A stretch of DNA of 64,000 nucleotides from Phalacrocorax aristotelis (lineage: Eukaryota > Chordata > Aves > Suliformes > Phalacrocoracidae): contig NC_134297.1 of the NCBI RefSeq assembly GCF_949628215.1, forward strand, positions 310,001 through 374,000, read 5' to 3'. Numbering within the stretch: position 1 is the stretch's first letter; the number at the start of each line of letters is the position of its first letter. A program made the position numbers and the translations under genes. The notes beneath the pieces are model-generated. The model was not told where the DNA came from. It ran no database searches and worked only from the letters and a program-made list of their open reading frames with translations. Positions 48,191-59,175 of this stretch are shown here, one piece after another.

Positions 48191-51100
48191 GGATCCCAGG
48201 CGCTGTGTTTCCCGGGGGATAACCGGGAGGAAGAGGTTCGGAGGGTGCCGCCTCCCGGCTTGCTGCATTTGCCAAAGGGGCAGCTTGGCGGTCTGGTGAA
48301 AATTAGCATTTTTTTCCTTTTTTGCAGGTTTATTTTCGCCGAGCCGCCGCCGTCCGCAGGTGTCGGCCCCTCGTGTGGCAGCGGGCGAGCCAACGGGCCT
48401 CGGCGCCCTTCCCTTCGCGGGGACGGCCGAGATTCCACCTTTCTTGTAATAAAACAGCGTAACGCCCGAGACGGGACACCCCAAGCGGGGGCCGGGGGCT
48501 CTGCCGCCGGCGGCGAGCCCGCACGGGTCCCGTGCTGTCGGCAGCCGGCCAGCGCGGCCGTCGGAGCCGGCACGTGGGACGCGGCTCACGGGCCTGGGCG
48601 GTTTGGCTCAGCCCGATGAGCGAAATACCTGCATCATCAGAAAGCTGTCGCTTACGATCGCCGGGCTGCGTTCCTCCCCGGCGGCGGCACGGGGGAAGGG
48701 GGTGAAAGGGTCCGACGCTGCCGCCATCCCCCCGTTTGCTCATTCCCAAGCCAAAACGCCCTTCCCCGCTGGGCGGGCATCCTCCGCGTGTGGATTTTTC
48801 CTGGGCAGTCGCAGAGCATCCCTCGCCTTTTGTTCCGGAGGAGGGGTGGCGGGTTTCGGTGTGGCCCTTTCCAGGATCATCGTGGCTCCCACGTTCTCAC
48901 AGGTGCTCCGGCTCAGGAATTTGGGAAGCGAGAGGGTGAGGAGGAGGAGTTAGCAGGGTTGATGAAGTAAAACGCGGCTCGGGTGCGAGCTGCCGAGATG
49001 CCGTGCTCTGACGAGGATGATCCGTGCTGGCACAGCCCGCGGCCAGAGCTCCCCACCCGGGGAAGCGTCCCCAGGGATCTCCCGACCTGGAAAAAAGTAT
49101 TAACCGTAAAAATCCTGAATGTCCCAGTTACAAAGAGAAACTCAGCCTCATATTTTTAGCTCCAGGTTTGCCGAAGGTGTGCATTATGTTCAGCGGCCTG
49201 ATTAATGCCACAGTGACTAATTAGGGCGCAGGACAGATACCGGCGATTCGTTTGCAGCATCAAGTGCGGTCAAAGCGCCGCTACGTCAGAGATCATTTAC
49301 TGGAGGGTGATCGTACACCCTCAGACAAAGAACGACCTGAAGGCCTGCCCTTATACCGCTCCTTCCATGTCCCAGGATCTTTCCATACGACCTTCTCTCG
49401 GCAAAAGGAAGCGATTTGCACTGCAGGTGCTTTAAAAAGGGAAAAAGCAGCAGAATGGTGTGTTAGGGAATGGGAGTTGCAGGGAGTTTCAGCGTGCACT
49501 GAACACTCGCACTTGAGATGGCGAGGGATCCTCAGGAGGAATTTCCCCCCTGCAATTCCGGCCCCCGCGGCAGGATGAGGGAGATTTCGCTGCCCCTAGG
49601 TCGCACCCTGGCTCCAGGTCGTGCGACGCACGACTCGTGAGCTCTTTGTGGTTTCCTTGCAGGGACCCCATTCCTGTTCTGAAAAGAAACGGCAGAAAGG
49701 TTTCATCTCCCCCTTGCCACAAAACCCGCCCCCCAGCACAAAGTCTCGAGCTGGGCTCTATCTCGAGCTCAGCACCCAGAAATGGAGGCACCCCCAAATT
49801 CGTCCTTCCCTGTGAAATCCTTGGCCACGGGCCAGTCAGGAGACGATGTCCACGCCCGGCCTGGAGACGTTCACCTTCCCCTCGACAGCGGAGCGGCAGC
49901 CTGGCCATCGCAGCGTCCTGCATGCAGCTCAGCACCGCGCGCTCCCAGCCCGTCTCCGGTTGCTGCCCCCTCCGGGGCCGTCCCCACACATCGTGCGGCA
50001 GCTGCCGACCTTTCCAGCACTGCCGCAGCCCTCCCTGCCTTGCTCTGCATCTGTCTCTGCCTTCCCTCCCTGGCCCGAGACCACCCCCCGGACCGAAGCT
50101 GCCCCCGGACCGCTGCATCCCTGAACTCAAGCAACCCCTGGCCCAGCCGTCTTCCCCCCCCCACCCTGCAGACCAGCTCCCCTGTCTGCGCTCCCCCTGG
50201 AATAAGGATGGCTTCGCCTGCAGGAGCTTCTTGACGAGGACTAGGACTCCCTGAGGTGATGCAGCAGCGCGGGGACCCCCGGCCCTGGGGCAGTGCCTGG
50301 CTGCTGCCCCCGGACACCCTGGCTGCGTGTTGGGCTCCAACAGAAACAAGAGGGGCGGTGGAGGCTTTTCTGCAAGAATTTTTCAGGTGGTTTACATCAA
50401 AAGCTAACAGCCTTTTCAGTCCAAATTAGCCTTTCCAATTTGCTTGAAATCTTTCTCATTTTCTCTGGAAAATGAAGGGAAAAATACCCAGCTGTAACGG
50501 CCAATGTGGTTTTATTAAAACCCAGGCTGGAAGCGCTGTGGTTTCTGACTGCAAATGCTTCTTAAAAACTACAGCCGCAGCAGAAGAGCTGGGGTGAAAG
50601 GTGAGGAAGGCATAGGATTTTTACATAAGGGTAGCTGGTGTGGGCACAATCTCTGCTGCAAACCTACCTTTGGGATGGGGTTTCTGCCGAGAAAGTGGCA
50701 GGCAGGCCGTGCAGCGGAGGCAGCGCTGGAGCCCAGCTTCCCTCTCCTGCCCGGCAAGGCTCTGGCATGGGTATCCTTTAAAAGATAAGAAGGAAAAGGA
50801 AAAGACGGTCACACAAGGCTAGGCACCGGCCGGCTCTGCTCTCAGCAAGGCAATTCCTGCCTAACCTCGGTGATATCATGCCTGCCACGCGTGGCTGCCG
50901 TCCCCGCTTGGGACGAGCTAGATCTCCTTCATTAACAGCAATGGGCTCGGAATACCTTCCGCTACTTATTATTACCTGGCTTTAATGGATAATGAAACGG
51001 TGGCAGAATATTGCTAACACCTGAAGGGTGTCTAATGGAGAAGGGGACTGAAAGCGAAGCACTCCCCTCCCTTCACGGGGGATTTAAAGGCGTCGGGTGC

Positions 51101-53899
51101 CTTTGCTGGCAGGGTGAGGATGGGCCCCGCACCTGCAAAGCTACCAGCACCCGCAATGACCACGGCAGCGATTACATGAGCCAAGGGTAGCACCAGGCAC
51201 CTGCTCTGGTGCCTGCTTTGGTCGTGGAGCCATGCGAGGGGGTGCCGGGGGAGAGACCCCGTGTGCCGTCCTGGCCCCGGGGACCCTCGCAGCACCTGGG
51301 GGATGCAGCGACCCTGAGCATCCCTGAGGATCCTGCGGGAGGGTGGCTCGTTCCCCTGCCCCCGCTGAGGGTCCCACAAGCCCCCGGTGCGGGGGGCTGC
51401 TGCGAGGCCGCCCGTGCCAGCGCCGGCAGCCCTGCCTGCGCGCAGCCTTTATTTCATGTCTCGCAGCGTTAAATCATAGCAGACATGCAATTCGGGGGAG
51501 CGTGAGGCTCTGTAATGGGCGGCCTCGGGGGCGTGATGGGGCCGGGGCCGGCAGGCAGCCGTGCTGCCAGGGCTCCTCCGCGATGCTTTATTGCTTTTGA
51601 CGCTCCAAACGCGCTCTGAAAGGCGAGTCTTGGCAGCCCGGAGGAGGGCTGCTTCCCTCTCCCGCCTGCTCCGCACGGGCAGGTGCTGCGTGCCGCCACA
51701 GCTGAGACCTCCCTCCCCGGTCCCACCGCGGTCCCCGGCCCGGCTGCAGCATCCCATCCCACAGAGGGCTCGGTGGCACGCCTGCCAAAGCCCCTGCTGC
51801 CCGCGGCCCCCGGAACGCCCCGCGGCCCAGGGCGGGGGGTGCCGTGGGAGTGACACCCACGCGGGGCTTGGTGATGTTCCCAGCGAGGGCAGGCTGGGGC
51901 CATGGGGGATGCGGAGCATCACTGGTCCCCTCACAGCGTGGGGATGCTGAGCATCGTTTGTCCCGTTACGTTGCAGGGACCTTGTACCTGCACTCTGTCT
52001 TCTGGGTTCTCCCCAGCCTCTGGGACCACCGCAGCTCCTGGCTAAGCACTGGCCTAAGGAGTCTGCTGCCGGCCTAGCCAAGGTAGCTGCTCTCAGCATG
52101 GCTGCCCTTAGTCTCCGTCCCAGCACAGCGATGCTGCTGTACCCAGCTGCAGGCAGAGCCCGGGCGGGACGCGGGGCTGAGCCGCGGGAAGCCTCGGATG
52201 CCGAGCGCTTGGATTCCCAGAAAAGCAATTACCGCGCAGGAGGTTACAGGGCTAATAAAATCCCATTACGCCATTTCGGAAAGTAAATCTGATCCGGGCG
52301 CTGGCGATTGATATCAGCCATCCCACAAAAAGTCCCGCAAGAGCCCCCTGCGCACGCGTGTGATACGAGGCTATAATAGATCACGCTAATTAGATATCCG
52401 ATAACAGGAGGGCTGATAGGAACTACATTAAAATCTCTTTAAGATGAAGACATAAAACCCAAGGGAAAAAATTCAGAGTTAATGATGCTGCAGCAAAGGC
52501 TCCGCTTGAGCGGACCGCGCCCCCTCGGCCGCATCCTGCCCGCTGCGGATGAGGGGGCAGGAGGAGAGGGGGCAGAGCGGGGCATGGTCCCCAGTGCCGC
52601 AGCAGCACTGCCCGTGATTTTCATTACCCAGATTCAATAAGGGGAAAGAGCTCTGAGCTGCCTGTGCTCCCCGGGAGGTGACTTGCCAGCCACTAACGGA
52701 GCCGAGAAATCAAATTATCCCCGGCTCTGCTCTCGCTGTCTCCCTGACACCGCTGTTGGCAGCTGAGGGGGAGTTCATCAGGGCCGCGCACTAATTCTTA
52801 TCTCGTTTAAGTGACTCCACGCTGCCATCTGATGCGATTTGCTCTGTGCCGCCGCTGCCGCGGGCTCTGGTCCCTGCCCACCGCTTCCCCAGCACTTCCA
52901 GCAGCCAGCAGCTTCATGGGGCACGGGCCCCTCCAGCACACAGAAATGCAGGCTTACGTATGTGAATATATAAGATTATAGGCAACGGGGGTCGGGGCGA
53001 GGCTGCCCCACTGGGCAGGGAGAGGTTGCCTTACCCTGAGGACGTGATGCTCTGACGTGGAGGGAACGATGCTGCGGCCCGAGCAGGGTACCGGCACATG
53101 GGCAGGCGCCGAACAAATCTTTGCTCTCAATTGTACGGACCAACCTTTGCTTATGGTCTTGTTTGCCCACAGGTGTCGAATACTTGGGGAAACCAGAAGT
53201 GGTAAGAAGTGCTTTTGTCAAATTTGCACGCAAATGCAAATTGCTGCAATGAAAATAGACCCTCGTCTTGGTGCGTGTTGGAGGCCGCTGGGGAGATCCT
53301 GCTGCCTGCAGGCAGGGCTGCAAAAGGCCGGCAGCACAGCCTCCATCTGTTGGCATACCCATCTCCGGTGGGACGGATGTGCTCCACCGCGGGGTGTGAA
53401 GGGAAGGCCGGTGCCGCCAGAGCCCCCACACCCTGCCGATGGGAACCCACCCTGTGCCAGTGCCACGCCTGTGCAACGCAGGGACAGACCATGCCATCTC
53501 AGCAGACTCCCCCCTGCCCTTCCAACCGCCGACAAGCCCTGGCACCCACAGCACCCTCTCCCCCACACCGTGCCCCCGCTCCTGCTGCACGCAGGCACCA
53601 TGTCTGCACCCCCAAAACCCGCTTTTCCATGGCTAGGCACCCGGCCAGGGGACGGGGAGCCCCGGGGGAGCCGGCGAGGTGCGGCTGGCTGGGTGGGTTT
53701 CTCTCACATCCTCCCAGCCTGAAACTTGAGCAGGGAGAGGCTGATCGCAAGATTAATTGGGCGTTCTCAAAAACCCGACGGCGGGGGGAAAGCGAGCAAG
53801 GAGCGCTGCCTGCCTCCCTGCTCGGGTTCACTCCTCCGCGGAGCCGACAGGCTAGGGAGGTGGAGAGGAGGGAGGCAGCGGCTGGGAGCCGGCAGAGCC
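48191..53899. other. Intergenic region between divergent USP28 and HTR3A
   Basis: No supported coding exon. In human this interval holds HTR3B; I searched for Cys-loop receptor landmarks (DVQNCSLTF-like, [10 protein letters not shown]-like, LVHKQDL-like) on both strands and saw none before 53900. AT-richer islands in an otherwise GC-rich stretch occur at about 49130-49290 (with gactaattag) and 52240-52500 (with gctaattagatatc and several taat and gata cores); these look like candidate conserved noncoding elements, possibly HTR3A enhancers. Confidence 0.6.
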
Positions 53900-56800
53900 A
53901 TGATGCCCGCCGCGCTCGGGGCGCTTCTGGCCCTGCTGCCTCTCGCCTCGACGCTGCAGAGCCCAGGTAAGGTGAGGGGCCCCGCGGGCAGGGCTGGGGG
54001 GCTGGGGCAGAGCGGGGCGCTCCCCATACTGAAAGGCACGGTGCGATACCTTCCCAAAACCCGAGCAGCACTGTACAGCATGCAAAGGCTGCTTCTTATA
54101 GAGACCTTAATGCTCTTGAAAATCAACGTACCTGGGAGAAGCCCAAGCGTGGGAAACCTCTTCTGCAAGAGCCCGGAGGCGCAGCCTGCCTGGGCGCCGC
54201 AGGCTGAGCGCCCGCTGCAAGGTGATGTGGCGTTTGAACCCAGCTCTGCATCGTGGGCTCATCGGTACAGGGCTTCGAAGTACCCTGGAAGCGTGCAGGG
54301 TCCGAGCCCTGAGGATATATATAGAGAGAACCGGGTGACCCCCTGCCTGCCTGCCTGCCTCCAACTCTCTGGAAGCTGCTGCCTGAGCCCTCCACCCGAT
54401 GAAGGGATTTTTCTAACACGACGTTTCACCCCTCATAGCGCAGAGCTGGGTTTTGGGGACGACAGCGTGCAGCAGCAGTGCTGTGCCTATGGTTTGTAAT
54501 CTCATCTCCGCACAGCGCTAAACCGGCTGCCAAAGCGCTCACGAGCTATGGTTATTATTTTCTCGTTTAACCTTCCTGGGAAACGGTAGAAAAATCGTCG
54601 TGCTGTTTTGCACCAGCACGGCTGAAAGCTTTCAGCAGGTTTGTATCTCAGATCTTTGGAGGGATCAGACAGCCAGCCCCTCTCGTCGGGGCATCGTTCC
54701 CGCTCCCAGACCTTCTCCCGCAGTACGCCTGGCGGAGGCGGCAGAAGAGGAGCGGGAGCAATGACTCTCTCGCCTTGGCGATGCCGGAGGTAAGAGGGTA
54801 GGAAGGTCCATGCAGATGGATGCCCATGTCCCAGGGCCGTGCCAAATTGCACCAGGCAAGTTGCCGGCGCAGGTTTGGGGGGGGACAGACCGGTGCGATG
54901 CCGGCAGCAGATGCACAGAGCGGCCAGGGCGAACCCAGCCCAGTCCTCCCCCTGCAAAGCCAGAGCATCCTGACCCAGAGCTCGGCAGCGTGGGTGCGAG
55001 GACGAGGAGGAGGAGAGGGTGCGAGGAGGAGCGCTGGTGCGAGCCAGCTGCCGCCAGCTGTGGCAGGAAAGGCCGCTTGGCCCTGGCAGCGCCTGTTTTC
55101 CTCCCCTTGCCCTAATTGCTGCCTCTCACCCCCCCCGCCGCCTCTGTCCTGTTTTTTTTTCTTAGCTTAAAAGACAGATTAAAGTTCCCTTCCCGGCAGC
55201 TTTTCCCAAGTTCCCGCAGATCTATTCCAATTAGTCCTTTTCATTACATGGGAATTGGACTCCGGGGCTGGGCATGCTGCAGAGCAAAGCCACGAGCTCT
55301 GCTGCCCTGGCTCGGCCGTGGCGTCGCCAGCTGCCTTGCAGCGAGGACGTGGGTGCTGTGAGCATTTTGCCCTGCAATTAATGCTGCCAGCACCAGCCGG
55401 GGGATTGTTTCCACAGGAAGCAAACACCAGGATACCAAGATGCCTAATAAATGACTTCAGCATCCTGGTTCATCTCTAACCTTCACCGCTGCACCTGCAG
55501 AGCAAAGAAATGCCCCTGGAAGTAGTGAGCGGTAGGAAACTCATCTAGGGGGGCAGCGAGTCCCTCGTGGTCCCCCGCTGCCACTGCCCTGGCACCCGTC
55601 CGGGAGAGGCAGAAGACGGCAGTCCTGCCCTCTGAGGCTGGGGGAAGGTCGCAGCCCCGTCCGCCTGCACAGCAGAAGACATTTGAGAAACGTTAGGCGA
55701 TGGTTCTGGCGGGCAGACTTGTTTCCCATCAGGATGCTCCTATTTAACTTTGATGGGAAACCCCACCCAGTAAGCGAGGGGTGGCAGCCAGCAGCATCCC
55801 GCGGTTCGCAGCACAGCCCCGGGTGACTGCAGCCGCTGCCCCGCTGCTCCACCCACCCCCCACCTCTGCCGGCAGGTACCTGGCGGGGGGGACGGAGCCC
55901 CGAGCCCGCCGAGCCCGCCCTGCGCCGCCTGTCCCACTACCTGCTGGCCCACTACCAGAAAGGCACCCGGCCTGTGCGGGACTGGCGAACGACCACCACC
56001 GTGGCCATCGACCTCATGGTCTACGCCATCCTCAGCGTGGTGAGTTCTCTGCTCCCGCCCTGCACGGGGTGGGGCGGCTGCCTTCAGCGCGGGCAGCTTC
56101 TGCATGTGCGCAGCAAGGGGAGCGGTACCCGGTGTGCAGCACCCCCCGGCAGACTCTGCCCACCCTCCGGCGTGCCAGTGCCCCCTGTGCCGACACTGTG
56201 GCCTCTTCTTCCTGCAGGATGAGAAGAACCAGGTGCTGACCACCTACATCTGGTACAGGCAGGTGAGCAGATGAGAGCATACAACCTCTCCCCACCCTCG
56301 CTGGGCCCCCCCGCCCAGGGCCGAGCACCCCGGGCCGAGCACCCCGGGCCGAGCACCCCGGGCCGAGCACCCCTTCAGATACCGTTTTTCCCATGGGAGG
56401 GGCGTGCAGCCCTGTAGGAGCGCAGCAAGGTCAAACCCATCCCAGGGGATGACAAGACCTCTGTAGGGCAGGAACCTCAAGGCACGGCTTTCACGCTTCG
56501 CACCATTGGGTGGTGCGGATAGCTGGAGGACGAGCCTTTCCTCCCTCCCATGGGTGGTGTGAAGAAAGGTTCCCGTGGCAGGGTGCTAGCGTGGGTTTGG
56601 GACCTTGCCCTCCAAGCCCCTCTCCCTTGTCCCCCAGCACTGGACAGACGAGTTCCTCACGTGGGACCCAGCGCACTTCGACAACCTGACGCAGATCTCC
56701 CTCCCCATGGAGAGCGTCTGGGTGCCCGACATCCTCATCAACGAGTTGTGAGTGAGGTGGAACCCCCGGGGCAGCGGCGGGCAGGCCGGGGTCCGGGCCC

Positions 56801-59175
56801 CCCTCGCCTGCCGCGGGCACGTGCCGCCCCGCGCTTTGTATTCCTGGCACAGAGCTGGCAGCCTCCCCGCATCGGGCGAGCTGCAGATGGGGAACGGCTC
56901 GGCACTTGGGCCATTTCCAATGCTGGCTAACCGCAACCGCTGGTAATTACCCGCGCCGTGCCGGGGGTGGGATCCAGATAGCTGGAGAAAGGCTTTGTGA
57001 AGGCAGCACAATGCAAGGGCAGCTGCAGAGCTGCTGGCCCTTCTCACGAAGCCAGTCAATGTCCTTCCCTGCTTTGCTGGGTTTTAAGGTGTTCCTGCCG
57101 GCTCCAGAGAGCCCCAGGCCAAGGACACAAATGCTCCTTGGGCTGGGAGAGGGCAGCAGCTCGGAGGTGATGCCAGGCAGGCATGACTGCACGGGAACGG
57201 CCAAAAAAGCAGCCTGGGGGGGGTAAACCCCCCGGCTCCTGGGCAGTTTCCCTCCCAAAGGTGGCTTGGCAGGAGGAGCCCCTGCCCAAAGCGCTCCCCA
57301 GCCCTGGTCTCTGTCCCTCGTGCCTTGCAGTGTGGACGTTGGAAAGTCCCCCCACGTCCCCTACGTCTATGTTGGCCACCACGGGGAGGTGAAGAACCTC
57401 AAACCCATCCAGGTGATGACCGCCTGCAGCCTGGACATCTACAACTTCCCCTTCGACGTCCAGAACTGCTCGCTCACCTTCACCAGCTGGCTGCACCACA
57501 GTGAGTGGTGAGACCCCCGCGGCTGGAGGGCTCAGGGGGAGCGGGCCAGGACCTCTGCCGGGTTGGAGCTCCGTGCAGAAGGCAACTTGCCCCTCTAGAT
57601 GGCCCCAGCGGATCGGGGATGCGTGCGGGGAGGGCAGGCACCCAGCCCGGCATGGAGGTGCGGGCAGCTGCCGGCGCTTAGGGCCGGGCACCCCTGGTCC
57701 TCACCTCTCCTCCGTCCCCGCAGTCCATGACATCAACCTCTCGCTGTGGCGGCAGCCAGAGCTGGTCAAGTTCGACCGGAGCGTCTTCATGAACCAGGGC
57801 GAGTGGGAGCTGCTCTATGTCCTCAGCCACTTCCAGGAGTTCAGCGTCAAGAGCAGCGACAGCTACGCCGAGATGAAGTTCTACGTAAGGGTCTTCGGCT
57901 GCCAGGCTTCTCGGGCATGGGGTGCTAAGGAGGGGCCCCGCCACTGTCCCTGTTGCTGATCACCCAGCTGCTCCCTGCTGCGGTGCTCTGGCCTGCGGGC
58001 AGGATGCTCCTGGTGCCGAGCCCTTCCTCTGGCTCACCTTCGTGCATCCCACCACCGTCGCCTGCCCTGGCAGAGAGCTGCACCAGCTCAAGCCCTCGCC
58101 GAGCCTTTCCTGTCTCTGTCTCGCAGGTAGTCATCCGGAGACGTCCCCTCTTCTACACTGTCAGCCTGCTGCTCCCCAGCATCTTCCTGATGGTTATGGA
58201 CATCGTGGGCTTCTACCTACCTCCCAACAGCGGCGAGAGGGTCTCTTTCAAGATCACCCTCCTGCTGGGCTACTCGGTTTTCCTTATCATCGTATCCGAC
58301 ACGCTGCCGGCTACTGCGGTCGGCACCCCCTTGATAGGTACGGCAGTGCTACCTGCCAGGGTAGCACAGAGACCACAGGTCCCCTAGGGACGTGGGCAGC
58401 GTGGACTCGCTCGGGCCCGTGCTCTGCGCACGAGCCTTTGCGGGCCACTCACCTCACTGACACCTCCGCAGGCATCTACTTTGTGGTGTGCATGGCGCTG
58501 CTCGTCATCAGCCTGACGGAGACAATCCTAATCGTGCGCCTGGTGCACAAGCAAGACCTGCAGCCTCACGTCCCTGCCTGGGTGAAGCGCCTGCTGCTGG
58601 AACGAGCCACCGTCCTACTCTGCATCCGGGACAGGAAGAAATTCAGCCGGAGCAGGACGCAGAGCTCGGACATCTCCAGGCAGGTGGAGAACAACGACAG
58701 CACAGGTAAGGGCTGCACAGAGAGGGCCCGTGGGAACCGAAGGGGACTGGGCACCACATAGCCATCTACGCCCATGTAGCCCCTGTTTGCACGGCAATCC
58801 GGATGCCCAGGTCACCCGCAGGAATCCCAGCTCCCCATCTAGAGACTTTTTGCGCTTGCCTCTCTTGATCCCGCAGGCAAGCTGAACCACTCCGGCTGCG
58901 AGGACCCCCGGGAATGCGAGAGGGCGGGGGGTGCGAGGTCAGCGCAGGCGTTTACTGGCCAGGCGGAGGGCACCCTGCTGATGCACAGCATCCTGCGTGA
59001 GATCGCCGCCATCCGCCAGTTCCTGGAGAAACGCGAGGAGTTTCGCGACGTCGCCCGCGAGTGGCTGCAAGTGGGCTACGTCTTGGACGTCCTGCTCTTC
59101 CGGGCGTACCTGGCGGCCGTCCTGGCCTACAGCATCACGCTGGGCACCCTCTGGTCGGTGTGGCGGGACGCCTGA
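53900..59175 (+). CDS. HTR3A: HTR3A, 5-hydroxytryptamine receptor 3A
   Basis: Serotonin-gated cation channel subunit of the Cys-loop family, acting as a plasma-membrane pentamer. Exons: 53900-53966, 55876-56039, 56218-56262, 56638-56747, 57331-57500, 57724-57884, 58127-58337, 58472-58705, 58877-59175; phases add up to 486 residues (human 478). The signal peptide is [20 protein letters not shown]. Ligand-domain marks are [23 protein letters not shown] and [10 protein letters not shown]. The Cys loop is [16 protein letters not shown]1 is [21 protein letters not shown]2 lies in [20 protein letters not shown], and M3 starts at [16 protein letters not shown]. The intracellular amphipathic helix keeps three Arg spaced by four ([15 protein letters not shown]), the feature that gives 5-HT3A homomers low conductance. 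M4 precedes the end SVWRDA. This identifies 5-HT3A rather than 5-HT3B. Intron 1 is about 1.9 kb. The first ATG was chosen because it opens the signal peptide. Confidence 0.95.
54341..54360. repeat. (CCTG)n microsatellite
   Basis: About five tandem CCTG/TGCC units lie in HTR3A intron 1. Confidence 0.8.
56318..56373. repeat. 14-bp minisatellite, four perfect copies
   Basis: The unit gggccgagcacccc is repeated four times without error in the HTR3A intron after exon 56218-56262. Confidence 0.95.

Noticed and set aside
53726-54499. Single 257-codon open frame across HTR3A exon 1
   Set aside because: It reads through the clear donor at 53967 into intron 1; only 53900-53966 is coding.
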